Below are positions 36,756-46,361 of a DNA stretch of 64,000 nucleotides, in pieces. The notes beneath the pieces are model-generated. The model did not search any database. It was not told the DNA's origin and saw only the letters and a list, made by a program, of their open reading frames with translations. The translations under genes and the position numbers were made by a program. Source of the stretch: Rufibacter sp. XAAS-G3-1 (GTDB lineage: Bacteria; Bacteroidota; Bacteroidia; Cytophagales; Hymenobacteraceae); NCBI RefSeq assembly GCF_013623775.1, contig NZ_JABFAM010000016.1:55623-119622 (forward strand). The letters run 5' to 3'. Each line of letters begins with the position of its first letter. The first letter of the stretch is position 1.

Positions 36756-36918
36756 AGAGCTTGTTTAAATTTGAGGTTTGCCAGCGAAAATGGCCAGAGA
36801 AAGGTTCTGCATTCGCGTTTTTCTCGCAGCGTAGCAGCGCTACGGTGCGAGAAAAAGGCGAATGCAGGTTCTTTTTATGGTTGTTTGCAGCGCAAAGATG
36901 AAATTTAAACATGCTCTA
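36756..36918 (+). repeat. Repeat family C, copy 1
   Basis: The ends AGAGCTTGTTTAAATTT and AAATTTAAACATGCTCT are inverted repeats. The core has a long hairpin (GCATTCGCGTTTTTCTCGCA against TGCGAGAAAAAGGCGAATGC) with a GCGTAGCAGCGCTACG tip. A second, inverted copy lies at 48047. An open frame through it is spurious. Confidence 0.8.
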
Positions 36919-36995
36919 ATACATCAATCATTAATGAAGGCATACTTGATAGGTTTGAGTATATTTATACCTATACTTTGCACAACCCCAAAGAC

Positions 36996-37394
36996 ATGAG
37001 AGTTATTGATAAACTGGCTTGGATTGAAATCAAAGACGGCCAGATTCTGAGTACCCGAAGTAAAGGACGAACCAAGTACTATATTCCGGGTGGAAAGCGC
37101 GAGGCGGATGAAAACGATTTTACCGCTTTGTCCCGGGAAATAAAAGAAGAACTCACCGTGGAGCTGGTGGAGGAAACGGTGAATTACTTCGGGACTTTTC
37201 AGGCGCAGGCCGATAACCATGCGGAAGGAGTTGACGTGAAAATGACCTGCTATACTGGTGCCTATACGGGTACTATCCAGGCCGCCAGCGAGATTGAGGA
37301 AGTGGTTTGGTTAAGCTATGCCGACCGGGAAAAAGTGTCTCCCGTTGACCAGATAATTTTTGACTGGATGAAGGAGGAAGGCCTACTGCTGTAG
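36996..37394 (+). CDS. NUDIX hydrolase
   Basis: From ATG 36996 the protein has 132 residues. The NUDIX box G-x5-E-x7-REUxEExGU is present as GGKREADENDFTALSREIKE then ELTVEL, with the final glycine replaced by Val. It should hydrolyse a nucleoside diphosphate linked to another group with Mg2+ or Mn2+. The substrate cannot be predicted. A short sequence TATACTTTG just upstream resembles, but does not match, the -7 box. It is transcribed alone. Confidence 0.9.
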   Translation: MRVIDKLAWIEIKDGQILSTRSKGRTKYYIPGGKREADENDFTALSREIKEELTVELVEETVNYFGTFQAQADNHAEGVDVKMTCYTGAYTGTIQAASEIEEVVWLSYADREKVSPVDQIIFDWMKEEGLLL

Positions 37395-37749
37395 GCTAGA
37401 TTACAGTCATTATTACTTCGCCCATATCTCGTTTCTAATCTGTTTTGCTGAAAAAAGGCCTAAAACGGAATGCTTAAGAATGCAATGTTAAGCAGTTTAA
37501 CCTTCTCTTGCGTTACATGAAAGCAGCTGATGTCTTCACTAATGGTCACCTGAAAAATTTTCCGTTTTTAGGCTGTTTTGGTGAAAAGTCCTGAAAACCA
37601 ATTCTACTGCTAACCCTTCCTTATGAATTGCTGCGCCCAAGCAACCCCTCCCAGGAGGGGAATTATTCCAATGAGGCCTATCCCACTTAAACCCCAATAC
37701 GAACAGATCATTTAAAAAGGGAGGTATTCATTTTAAGAAGGTACAACTC
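37395..37749. other. Convergent gap between the NUDIX and DEAD-box genes
   Basis: Two degenerate copies of the common hairpin are visible (about 37430-37465 and 37560-37600; TTTTTAGGCTGTTTTGGTGA in the second). No gene is supported. Confidence 0.5.
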
Positions 37750-39048
37750 CTACATGGCCTTTTCAATCTTCACTTTCTTGCCTTTCAGTTTTTCCTGGCC
37801 CAAAAGCTTTACTGCTTTGTCTAATTTCTGTTTGGCTACGGCTACAAAGGCAGCGTTATCCAGCAATTCAATCCGGCCCAGGTCTGGTTTTTCTAATCCG
37901 CCTTTCTGGAGCATCCAACCCACCACATCTACTTTGTTTACTTTGTCTTTTTTGCCCGCGCTAATGTAGATGGTTTCCCAAGGGGAGGGGGGAGGCAGAA
38001 CGGCTTTAGCCGGTAACTTCTCCAGGGGAGGAATCTTGGCCAGGTAAGGCGGCTTTTCACCGGGTTGCAGGAGCAGGTAGCTGGTGCCTTTGGCGTTCAT
38101 GCGGGCGGTGCGGCCATTGCGGTGCGTGAAGTTTTCCTGGTCGGGTACCTGGAAGTGGATGACAAACTCCACCTCCGGAATATCTAGTCCACGCGCGGCT
38201 AAGTCAGTGCTGACCAGGGTGCGGTAGGTGCCGTTCCGGAACTTCATTAAGGTGCGTTCGCGGTCTGGTTGCTCCAGTCCGCCGTGGAAGATGCCGTGGG
38301 GCAGGCCTTTGTCGCGCAGGAAATCGCTTACTGCTTCCACCGTGTCGCGCTGGTTGCAGAACACCATGCTGGAGGCGGTACCTATGGCGCATAACACATC
38401 CATTAAGGCTGACATCTTGTTTCCGTTCTGCACTTCCACGGCCTTCACCTGCAAGTCAGGCGCGTTGCTGGCCTCCTGCAGGAAATTAACGGTTACGGGG
38501 TTCCTGAGCCGGGTAAAGGAAGGAACATTCGGCATGGCCGTGGCCGAAACCAGGAGGCGTTTGTCTAAGTTAGGTAGTTGGCCTATGATGAAAGCCATGT
38601 CCTCCTGAAACCCGTACTCCAGCGATTTATCAAATTCATCCAGCACCAAGGTTTGGATGGAAGTGGTGGCGAAGTTTTCTTCCCGCAGGTGGTAGGCAAT
38701 CCGGCCCGGGGTGCCAATCAGGAGCGCTGGCGGATGGGCCAAGCTGCGTTTCTCGGGGTTGGTGGCGTGCCCGCCATAGAGGCTGTCTACTTTGAAGCCG
38801 GTAGCCATGCTTCTGAAAACCTGTTCAATCTGCATGGCCAGTTCGCGGGTGGGGGCTAGAAGGAGGGCCTGCACTTCCTGTACTTCGGGCTTCAAACGGG
38901 ACAGGATGGACAGCAAATACCCCAACGTTTTCCCTGAACCCGTAGGCGACAGTAAGATGACATCGCTTTTCTGGGCCGCCGCCAGGGTGGCTTCCTGCAT
39001 CTCATTCAGGCGGGAAATCTTTAGGGTCTCCAGGATTCTTTGGTGCAT
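37750..39048 (-). CDS. DEAD/DEAH-box RNA helicase with a DbpA-type RNA-binding domain
   Basis: From ATG 39048 (MHQRILETLKISRLNEMQEA) the protein has 432 residues. Motif I is LLSPTGSGKT, Ia is APTRELAMQIE, Ib is GTPGRIAYHL, II is the DEFD variant in LVLDEFDKSLE, and III is SATAMP. In the second RecA domain TDLAARGLDIPEVEFVIHF and HRNGRTARM are conserved. The C-terminal 75 residues (YISAGKKDKVNKVDVVGWML) form the DbpA/CsdA RNA-binding domain, which in DbpA recognises 23S rRNA hairpin 92. A role in ribosome assembly is therefore likely. The DEFD in place of DEAD is noted but fits this subfamily in Bacteroidota. Confidence 0.92.
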   Translation of the reverse strand: MHQRILETLKISRLNEMQEATLAAAQKSDVILLSPTGSGKTLGYLLSILSRLKPEVQEVQALLLAPTRELAMQIEQVFRSMATGFKVDSLYGGHATNPEKRSLAHPPALLIGTPGRIAYHLREENFATTSIQTLVLDEFDKSLEYGFQEDMAFIIGQLPNLDKRLLVSATAMPNVPSFTRLRNPVTVNFLQEASNAPDLQVKAVEVQNGNKMSALMDVLCAIGTASSMVFCNQRDTVEAVSDFLRDKGLPHGIFHGGLEQPDRERTLMKFRNGTYRTLVSTDLAARGLDIPEVEFVIHFQVPDQENFTHRNGRTARMNAKGTSYLLLQPGEKPPYLAKIPPLEKLPAKAVLPPPSPWETIYISAGKKDKVNKVDVVGWMLQKGGLEKPDLGRIELLDNAAFVAVAKQKLDKAVKLLGQEKLKGKKVKIEKAM

Positions 39049-39446
39049 TTGCGGTTCGTTTATTCGGTAAAGGTAGCTATTAATCCGGCAGGGTTTCTGA
39101 CCAGAAGCGTAAACTGCAATTACTACGCAGGAAGAAAACTGCTGGCCAATGGAATCTGCCTTCTTTTTGTTTAAGCGCACGTCTTTGGTGTTTTACTGGT
39201 GTTTTCCGGAAAACGGGCGTAAAACGGGAGAAAGGCCAGATGGAAAAACACCCGCAGGAATAGTAATATTTCCCTCAGCCCTGCGACCAATAGAGCACAA
39301 GACCTTTGAGGGTGGAATACAGGACAGGTGACGTAATCAGTTCTGATCAAACATTTACTACCTTGGTCTGGAAGAATCAGGCAATTAAGTCTGCGTTTGC
39401 GTATAGAACTGGGCAGTTACTGCGTTTTTAGAGAAACAAAACAACT
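39049..39446. other. Divergent gap between the DEAD-box helicase and telA operon
   Basis: TACCTTTA on the minus strand at 39068-39075 is one base from the -7 consensus and could serve the helicase. A degenerate common hairpin lies near 39190-39230 (GTTTTCCGGAAAACGGGCGT). No other feature is seen. Confidence 0.4.
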
Positions 39447-39905
39447 ATGGCAATTTTATTCGCATTTATATTGGCCGGATTTCTAGGGTATATCTATGGC
39501 CACCGCATCAGACCCAATAAACGGCTGCAAAGAACCCTGCGGCAAATTCAGGAGAAATGTGCCGCGGTGTTGGAAGACGAGAAAAAAGGCGTGTACAAAA
39601 CCATTGTGACCGACAACCAGAAATCGTCTGAGTTGGTGGTAGAGGTGAAGGAACTGGCGGTGACGCAGGGCGGTCAGGTAAAGGTGCAGTACCTGAACGC
39701 TTACTACAAGAACCCGGTGTTCAGAACCCGCAAAGGAGCTGAATTATTGCAAGAGGTGCACGGCCTGCTAGGCGATTACCTGCCTAAGAATGAGATTGAA
39801 TGGTATGAGGTCAATGGCCGCCATCAGAATATCAGAGAGTTTGTACAAGAGCTGGAAACGGTTCAGAAATCCCACATCAGAATAAACGAAGCAAATGGAA
39901 AATAA
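39447..39905 (+). CDS. Membrane-anchored protein of unknown function, first gene of the telA operon
   Basis: A 152-residue protein with one N-terminal transmembrane helix (MAILFAFILAGFLGYIYGHR) and a cytoplasmic mixed alpha/beta domain (KTIVTDNQKSSELVVEVKEL, WYEVNGRHQNIREFVQELE). I do not recognise a family. Its last codons overlap the telA start by 11 nt, so the two are translationally coupled. Confidence 0.85.
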   Translation: MAILFAFILAGFLGYIYGHRIRPNKRLQRTLRQIQEKCAAVLEDEKKGVYKTIVTDNQKSSELVVEVKELAVTQGGQVKVQYLNAYYKNPVFRTRKGAELLQEVHGLLGDYLPKNEIEWYEVNGRHQNIREFVQELETVQKSHIRINEANGK

Positions 39906-40980
39906 GGAAATCGCCCTGTCAGAAAACAAAGAGTTGATCCAGCAGAAAGCCCTGGAAATCTCCAAGACCATAGACCCCAGCAAGCCCGAAAGCCTCAGTT
40001 CCTTCGGGGTAGAGACGCAGCGTAAGTTGGGTTATTATTCCAATGAGCTCCTGACCAAGGTGAAAGCCAAAGACTCTGGTGATGCCGGGGCGGCCATCAA
40101 TGAGCTGCTTACCCAGATCAACATGATCAAGGTAGACGAGACCGAGAAACCCGGTTTCTTCTCGCGCCTGCCGTTTATGGGCAAGATCAAAAATAAGACG
40201 CAGCAGTTGGCCAGCCAGTACAACTCGGTGTCTGAGAACGTAGATGATGTGGTGGTGAAGCTGGAGAAAACCCGCCAGAGCGTCTTGAAAGACACCACCG
40301 GCCTGGAGGTCATGTTCAAGCAGGTGGTGGAGTACATCCATGAAGTACGTTCTTTGATTACCGCCGGCAAGATGAAGATAGAGGAGATTGAGAATGAACT
40401 GATCCCGCAACTACAGTCTGAGGTGGAGAGCAGCGGGCAGGACGAACTGGTGGTGCAGCGCCTCGCCGACATGGTGGCGTTTAAAGACCGTTTAGAGAAA
40501 AAGGTGCATGATTTCACCTTGTCGCACACCATTGCCACGCAGTCTATGCCGCAGATCAGGATGATCCAGACCACCAATGACGTACTGGCCCAGAAGATAC
40601 AGAACTCCATTGTGACCGTGATTCCGGTGTGGCGCCAGCAGGTAGCCATTGCCCTGGGGCTGGAGAAACAGCGGAAAGCCCTGGAGATTCAGAAGAAGGT
40701 CACCGATACCACCAATGAGATGCTGATGAAGAATTCCCAAATGCTGAAAACCAACGTGGTGACCGCCGCGCAGGAAAACGAGCGGGGCATTGTAGACGTG
40801 GATACTTTGAAGAAGGTGAACAAAGACATGGTGGAAACGTTGGATGCCGTGATCAAGATCTCTGAGGAAGGCAGCCGCAAACGGGCCGAGGCGGTAAAAG
40901 AGCTCGCGCTGGTGCAGGAAGAACTGAGCAGCAAGATTCTGGGCACGTTAAGCAAATCTAAAAAGATTGAAATTGAATAA
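39895..40980 (+). CDS. telA: TelA-family (toxic anion resistance) protein
   Basis: This 361-residue cytoplasmic, mostly helical protein matches the TelA/KlaA family: the segment FFSRLPFMGKIKNKTQQLAS, the long helices around EVMFKQVVEYIHEVRSLITA, and the highly conserved SMPQIRMIQTTNDVLAQKIQ then TVIPVWRQQVAIALGL. The name comes from plasmid tellurite resistance, but chromosomal TelA proteins are widespread and their biochemical role is unclear. It sits in a four-gene overlapping operon with 39447, 40980 and 41153. Confidence 0.94.
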   Translation: MENKEIALSENKELIQQKALEISKTIDPSKPESLSSFGVETQRKLGYYSNELLTKVKAKDSGDAGAAINELLTQINMIKVDETEKPGFFSRLPFMGKIKNKTQQLASQYNSVSENVDDVVVKLEKTRQSVLKDTTGLEVMFKQVVEYIHEVRSLITAGKMKIEEIENELIPQLQSEVESSGQDELVVQRLADMVAFKDRLEKKVHDFTLSHTIATQSMPQIRMIQTTNDVLAQKIQNSIVTVIPVWRQQVAIALGLEKQRKALEIQKKVTDTTNEMLMKNSQMLKTNVVTAAQENERGIVDVDTLKKVNKDMVETLDAVIKISEEGSRKRAEAVKELALVQEELSSKILGTLSKSKKIEIE

Positions 40981-41156
40981 TGGCGGATAATTCCTCTTCC
41001 ACTGCATCTTTAGAAGGAGTCCTGACGCAGGAGCAGGACTCCCTTTTAGATTTGTACTTGAACAACCTGGACAATTTTTTCGAGAATCAGAAAAACGCCG
41101 AGAAAATACAGGTTGAAATTGAGACGCTCCACCTTAAAAAGATACTCTCTGAATGA
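40980..41156 (+). CDS. 58-residue acidic protein in the telA operon
   Basis: ATG 40980 overlaps the last base of the telA stop codon, and the stop at 41154 overlaps the next start (ATGA at 41153). The protein begins MADNSSSTASLEGVLTQEQD and continues SLLDLYLNNLDNFFENQKNA, ending HLKKILSE. It is helical and acidic, with no recognised family. The exact fit between both neighbours, with 1-nt and 4-nt overlaps, is strong evidence that it is a real gene, though it is short enough to be missed. Confidence 0.8.
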   Translation: MADNSSSTASLEGVLTQEQDSLLDLYLNNLDNFFENQKNAEKIQVEIETLHLKKILSE

Positions 41157-41980
41157 TGGATTTCATGCGATCCCTGTTTGGGATGAAAGAGACGGGCCAA
41201 AGAGCCGTAGTAGGAGCACCCGTCGATTTTGGATTACAGGAGATAGCGTATATCAAAGATTCTAACCGGAGGCTTACCCAGCTTCAGGAGTTGGGTGCCC
41301 GTTTCAAGGGAACGCCGCACGAGCCTAAAATGAAGGCCGTCTACGAGAAGACCAAGAACATACATACCTATCTGGTTTCCAGAAAGAAGACGCATGACCT
41401 GGAGCTGTTCCACCTCAAGAACACCGACCATTTCATTACCACCTTCACCACCATTCTGGACGTGCACCAGAAACATTACCACCTGTCGCAGGCGGGCTCG
41501 GGAGGAAGTGAGGCCGTGGAGGCATTGATGCACCAGAGCAAGGCAGAGAAACTGAAACGGCTGGAGAAGGCAGCCAACCTGCCCGACCAGGTGAAACCCC
41601 TCACCAATACCGTGCAATTCTACAATGCGGGCGAGGCCAAAACCGCCGTGCCCCGTCTCTACGTGCCTGATATTTCCATCAACACCGTTGAGAAGATCAC
41701 CTATCACACTGAAGGAAAATCTGGTGATTTGGTGCCCAGGGAAGTAGGGTTCACTTCTTCCAAAGACCAGAAAGAAGCCTTCCAAAACCACCTTTCCGTG
41801 CGGATAGGGTTGAAAGACGCGTCTTACGTAGGCAATGCGCTGGTTACCATTCCCAACAACAACGGCATTCAACCCACCGGCATCGTGCCCGTCATCCACT
41901 GGGAAGGATTTCTCTACGCCATCAACCTGAATGATTACCGCCTATTTCCCGTCAGAATTTACCGGAACGGAAGCAAGTAG
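41153..41980 (+). CDS. Protein of unknown function, last gene of the telA operon
   Basis: A 275-residue protein without signal peptide. The N-terminal half is helical and charged (YIKDSNRRLTQLQELGARFK, KAVYEKTKNIHTYLVSRKKT). The C-terminal half is beta-rich (SVRIGLKDASYVGNALVTIP, VPVIHWEGFLYAINLNDYRL). ATG 41153 overlaps the preceding stop; ATG 41156 is an alternative. No family is recognised. Coupling to telA suggests a common complex or pathway. Confidence 0.85.
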   Translation: MMDFMRSLFGMKETGQRAVVGAPVDFGLQEIAYIKDSNRRLTQLQELGARFKGTPHEPKMKAVYEKTKNIHTYLVSRKKTHDLELFHLKNTDHFITTFTTILDVHQKHYHLSQAGSGGSEAVEALMHQSKAEKLKRLEKAANLPDQVKPLTNTVQFYNAGEAKTAVPRLYVPDISINTVEKITYHTEGKSGDLVPREVGFTSSKDQKEAFQNHLSVRIGLKDASYVGNALVTIPNNNGIQPTGIVPVIHWEGFLYAINLNDYRLFPVRIYRNGSK

Positions 41981-42140
41981 GGGCAGCCCCTTTTGGTTGC
42001 CCAAACAATTGCTGATTCCTGTTTTCTAGCATTGCGGGACAGGTCGCGACCTGTCTGTACATTCTCTGGAAAATAGCCGGGAGAATGGTAAAGGCAACCA
42101 CAAGAAAGAGCAACCACAAGGGATTGTCCCCCCCTACTGA

Positions 42141-42192
42141 GAAGCTCCGTTTTGGGCCTGTTTTTAAAGAAACAGGCCCAAAACGGAGCTTC
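42141..42192. terminator. Perfect bidirectional hairpin between telA operon and the CheB/CheR kinase
   Basis: GAAGCTCCGTTTTGGGCCTG (plus TTT) pairs with AAA plus CAGGCCCAAAACGGAGCTTC, a 23-bp stem of the common hairpin class, lying between two convergent operons. Confidence 0.75.
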
Positions 42193-42224
42193 TTCTTCTA
42201 CAAACCACCAGTGGTGGTTCTGGG

Positions 42225-45200
42225 CTATTTCCTGAAAAAGACCTTGAAAACGGTGCCTTCGCCTACCTGGCTTTCTACCTCTATTTTGCCGCCGGCATTG
42301 TTCACGATCTTCTTGACCATGTATAAACCAATGCCGGTGCCTTCCACGTGGTCATGGAAGCGTTGGAACATGGTAAACAGATGTTCCTGTTGTTCGGGGT
42401 TTAGCCCTAGGCCGTTGTCCTGTACGGTTAGCACCATGAACTCTTTCTCTACGCGGCACTGTACGCTTACTTTGGGAGAACGGTTGGGAGAGCGGTATTT
42501 GATGGCGTTGGAAACCAGGTTGTAGACAATGCTGCGCAGGTTCTTCTCGGAGAAGGAAATGACCGGGCATTTAGTGACATCTAGTTCCAGTTGGGCATCG
42601 GCCTCCTTCACCATCGGCTCCAGATCCAGGGCTACGTCCTGCACCAGGCGGGCCAGGTCTATGGTGGTCACCTCAGTGCTGTGGTCGTTCTGGAGTTTGG
42701 TGATTTCGGTGAGGTTGCCAATGGTTTTCTTGAAGCGTTCTACCGCGCCTTGCATCATGTTCATGATCTGCTGCACCTCTGCCATCTCCATCTTGGTTTT
42801 GGGAAGTTCTACCTGCAGTTCCCGCAAGAGGGCTTCAATGTTATGGATGGGCGCTTTGAGGTCATGCGAGGCGGTGTACACGAAATTGTCCAGGTCATCA
42901 ATCACCCGAAGTAAATGGGCGTTGGTATCCTTTAGTTTCAACTGCGTGTCTTTGAGGTCAGACAAGTCAATGAACGAGCCCAGCACCCGGTGCGGCACCT
43001 GGTACTCATTGTGCAGAATATACGCGCGGTTGTACACCGGGGCATAGGAGCGGTCGGCGCGGGTGAGCCTGAACTCCTCTACCCATTGGTCTTCCCCTTT
43101 GTTGATGGCCTCGTTGATTCCCTTGATCACCCGTTGCTTGTCTTCGGGGTGAATTTTAGAGAACCAGGCGTTTATCCCTTTGCCCATTTCCTCGGGCTCA
43201 TAGCCCAAAATGGGTTTCAGGGTGTCGCTCCACCACAGTTCATTGGTGATGAGGTTCCAGTCCCAGACGACATCATTGGTGGCCATGGAAACCAACTTGA
43301 AGCGCTCCTGGCTTTCTGAGAGTGCCTGGGTTCTATCCGCTACCTTAATTTCCAGTTGGTTGTTGAGTTTGATCAGTTCTTCCTCGGCGCGTTTGAGGTC
43401 TTCGTAGGCCAGCAGAATTTTCTCTTCGCTTTCCCGCTTTTCGGTGATATCTGCCATGGTGAGGGTAAGGCCGTCTCCCATTTTAGCAGCGGCAAGCTCA
43501 AACCAGCGGCGTTTGCCGTTCATCTCCAGGTTTTGCTCCACGTGTAGCGGCTGGCCGGTTTCTATGACCTGCACAAACTTCTTGAACAAACCGGTTTTCT
43601 TCAGGAAAGGCATCTCTGGCAAAACGCTCTGGTGCAGGAGCTGATTCTGCGACTTGCCCATCAGTTGCTCTGCCTGGTTGTTCAGTAACGTCCACTTGAA
43701 ATCTACCACTTCCTTCTCTTGGTTACGCACCGCCTGGAACGCCATAATGTTGTTGAGCGAACTGTTGAGTACGCCCTGCACCACGTTGCTGAGGGTTTTC
43801 AAGGTGGTAACCTCCACAAAGCTGAGTACCACGCCGTCTTTGTTTCCGTCGTGCTTCAGGTAGGGAATGATGCGCATCAGAAAACTTTTCCCGTCGGTGG
43901 TTTCCAGTTCCTGCTCAATTTCCACGGACGTGTTGTTCACCTTCTGGATGTCTTCCAGCCAGCGGTTGTACTTGAAGTTGTGGGAAAGGTGGTGAATGGG
44001 GCGGCCCAGGTCTAAGTCAATGATGTTGATCAACTGTATGACAATGGGCGTGAACTTTCTAATGACCAATTTCTGATCCAGGAAGAGTTGCCCTATGTTG
44101 GAACTCCTGATGTAGTTGTCCAGGTCTTCGTTCAGTTCCTGCAGTTCTTTGATCTTGAGCTGATGTTCTGAGTTAACCGTGTGCAATTCCTCGTTCAAAG
44201 ACTGCATTTCTTCATTGGAACTTTGCAGCTCTTCGTTGGAAGACATGAGTTCCTCATTGGTAGATTGCAGTTCTTCATTGGAGGTGCTCAAATCCTGTAC
44301 GGTCAGGTGCAGGCTTTCGCGGGCTTCTTTCAATTCTGCCTCCAGAATAGAAAGCTGTTGGAAATACTCGGTGTCTGCCGGTGTCACCAGCGAAGGCTCC
44401 AGATTTTTGAGAGTGGGGTTTACTTTCCCCATTTCCTGCAACAGCACCAGCAGTACCTTGGGCAAGTCTGGCTCCGCCGAAATGGCTTTCACCGTCATTT
44501 GCACCAACTGGTTTTTGGAACCTAAAGGCACCATCACCTGCCTGGACACGGTTTTCTGGTTTTTGAGCACTTTTCTGATATCTACGCTCAAAGTAACGGC
44601 CAACTCTTTGGGCACCATCTCCAGCAGGTTCAGTTGCAGGCGTTTTTGGGGTAGTTTTAGAAAACGGTTGAAATCCCCTATGCCGTGCAGGAGTTGGTAG
44701 TTGTCATCAATGTAGAGGCCGGTCATTTTCAGGTCTTCGGCCACGGCATCCAGGAACAGTTCATGGTAGCGCAGGGCTTGCGCGTTCCGGTAGGTGAGAT
44801 GGCTGGGTTCAGAAGGCACCCGGGTATGATGGCTAACCCCGTAGGTCTGCTGAACTCCCTTGCTTTCCTGAATCTTCTGGAAGAGCTTCCATTTGCGGTT
44901 TCTCTCCGCGAAGTAATATTTCAGGTCTCCAATGTGCTCGCTGGGGCCCAGGAACAGATATCCGTTCAGTTTCAGGGCATACGGAAACACCGACATCACC
45001 TTTTTCTGGAGATCGGGGTTGAGGTAGATGAGCATGTTGCGGCAGGTGATCAGATCTATCCGGCTGAAGGGCGGGTCTTTTTGCAGGTCATGCTGGGCAA
45101 ACACCACCAGCTTTCTAATGTCTTCCTTGATGGTGTACCGGTTGTTTTTGTAATGGAAGAACTGCTGCAGCCGGCTCTCAGACACATCTTTGGCAATGGA

Positions 45201-46307
45201 AACCGGGTACACTCCTTTGGAGGCTTGCCGAATGGCGCGCTGGTCAACATCGGTGGCGAAGAGTTTCACGTGCGTTTCTCGCCCAATTTTCTGAAAACAC
45301 TCCTGAAACAGCATGGCAATGGAATACACCTCTTCACCGGTACTGCAGGCGGTTACCCAAACCTTAACGGTTTCCTCCTCAGGGGTGTTGGCAATAATGG
45401 CTGGGATAATTTCCTGTTGCAGCACCTCAAACGCCTCGGTGTCCCGGAAGAACCGGGTCACGCCAATCAGGAACTCCTGGCAAAGCTGCTTGATCTCGGC
45501 CGGATTTTCATGGATGTAGGTCAGGTATTCTGGCAGGGTAGCCACATTCACCACGTCCATTCGCTTTTTGATGCGCCGGTAAATGGTGCCCTGTTTGTAG
45601 CTTTTGAAATTGGTTTGGGTATGGGTACAGATAAGATCCAGGATTTCCTGCAACACCTCATTGTTTTCAATGCCGTTTTCCTGTTCCATGAGGGTGTGCA
45701 CCAACGGAATCTGACGCGTGTACTCCAGAATCTCATGGGGCATGTTTTCCGGCGGAAAAACAAAATCTACCACCCCGGTTTCTATGGCGCTGCGGGGCAT
45801 GCCGTCAAATTTGGCCGAAGTTGGGTCTTGCACCATCACCATGCCGCCCGCCGCTTTGATCATCTTCACGCCTTTGGTACCATCAGTGCCGGTACCAGAC
45901 AGAACCAGACCGATGGCGTACCGGCCCCGGTCTTTGGCCAGCGATTCAAAGAAAACGTCTATGGCAAAGTTGGGTTCCCGGTTTCTTACCTGGTCTACTA
46001 ACTTTAGCCGCCCTCTTTTCAAGGTCAGTTGCTTGCCGCTGGGCAGCACATAAATGCAGTTAGGGCGGGTGAGCATGTCATTTTCTGCTTCCTGCACCCG
46101 CATTTGGGTGTGTTTGGAAAGCAACTCCGCCATCAAACTTTTATGGTCAGGCGAGAGGTGCTGAATAATGACAAACGAAAACGTTGAGTTGTTGGGGAAA
46201 TGGTCAAACAACTTATGAATGGCCTCTAACCCTCCCGCAGATGCCCCAATTCCTATCAGGTAATGGTCTGTCTGGGGGAGAGTGACGGGCTGTTTTGAAC
46301 TTGGCAT
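42225..46307 (-). CDS. CheB-CheR-PAS hybrid sensor histidine kinase
   Basis: This is a 1360-residue fusion. A CheB methylesterase domain (15-200) has its triad as Ser23 in GIGASAGGLEA, His50 in IIQHLSPDH and Asp142 in LSGTGTDGTKG. A CheR methyltransferase domain (about 220-480) includes YRRIKKRMDV and VWVTACSTGEEVYSIAML. A coiled coil at about 670-720 repeats STNEELQSTNEELMSSNEEL. PAS domains follow (about 730-840, 860-980, 1030-1140). The kinase has its phosphoacceptor His near 1145 in FVYTASHDLKAPIHN and the ATPase motifs VYNLVSNAIKY, VQDNGLGL and GTGIGLYMVKKI. There is no receiver domain or membrane segment. A phytochrome photosensor lies 54 nt upstream in the same transcript and probably controls it. 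Confidence 0.95.
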   Translation of the reverse strand: MPSSKQPVTLPQTDHYLIGIGASAGGLEAIHKLFDHFPNNSTFSFVIIQHLSPDHKSLMAELLSKHTQMRVQEAENDMLTRPNCIYVLPSGKQLTLKRGRLKLVDQVRNREPNFAIDVFFESLAKDRGRYAIGLVLSGTGTDGTKGVKMIKAAGGMVMVQDPTSAKFDGMPRSAIETGVVDFVFPPENMPHEILEYTRQIPLVHTLMEQENGIENNEVLQEILDLICTHTQTNFKSYKQGTIYRRIKKRMDVVNVATLPEYLTYIHENPAEIKQLCQEFLIGVTRFFRDTEAFEVLQQEIIPAIIANTPEEETVKVWVTACSTGEEVYSIAMLFQECFQKIGRETHVKLFATDVDQRAIRQASKGVYPVSIAKDVSESRLQQFFHYKNNRYTIKEDIRKLVVFAQHDLQKDPPFSRIDLITCRNMLIYLNPDLQKKVMSVFPYALKLNGYLFLGPSEHIGDLKYYFAERNRKWKLFQKIQESKGVQQTYGVSHHTRVPSEPSHLTYRNAQALRYHELFLDAVAEDLKMTGLYIDDNYQLLHGIGDFNRFLKLPQKRLQLNLLEMVPKELAVTLSVDIRKVLKNQKTVSRQVMVPLGSKNQLVQMTVKAISAEPDLPKVLLVLLQEMGKVNPTLKNLEPSLVTPADTEYFQQLSILEAELKEARESLHLTVQDLSTSNEELQSTNEELMSSNEELQSSNEEMQSLNEELHTVNSEHQLKIKELQELNEDLDNYIRSSNIGQLFLDQKLVIRKFTPIVIQLINIIDLDLGRPIHHLSHNFKYNRWLEDIQKVNNTSVEIEQELETTDGKSFLMRIIPYLKHDGNKDGVVLSFVEVTTLKTLSNVVQGVLNSSLNNIMAFQAVRNQEKEVVDFKWTLLNNQAEQLMGKSQNQLLHQSVLPEMPFLKKTGLFKKFVQVIETGQPLHVEQNLEMNGKRRWFELAAAKMGDGLTLTMADITEKRESEEKILLAYEDLKRAEEELIKLNNQLEIKVADRTQALSESQERFKLVSMATNDVVWDWNLITNELWWSDTLKPILGYEPEEMGKGINAWFSKIHPEDKQRVIKGINEAINKGEDQWVEEFRLTRADRSYAPVYNRAYILHNEYQVPHRVLGSFIDLSDLKDTQLKLKDTNAHLLRVIDDLDNFVYTASHDLKAPIHNIEALLRELQVELPKTKMEMAEVQQIMNMMQGAVERFKKTIGNLTEITKLQNDHSTEVTTIDLARLVQDVALDLEPMVKEADAQLELDVTKCPVISFSEKNLRSIVYNLVSNAIKYRSPNRSPKVSVQCRVEKEFMVLTVQDNGLGLNPEQQEHLFTMFQRFHDHVEGTGIGLYMVKKIVNNAGGKIEVESQVGEGTVFKVFFRK

Positions 46308-46361
46308 TGGTGATGTTGGTAAGGTACTGTCTTTTATAAAACTGCCGAAGGACGTGCCTTA

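Noticed and set aside
36666..36908. 80-residue plus-strand frame
   Set aside because: Runs through the hairpins of repeat family C.
44685..46001. 438-residue open frame on the plus strand
   Set aside because: It lies fully antisense to the CheB-CheR kinase, has His/Gly-rich shadow composition and no family resemblance.
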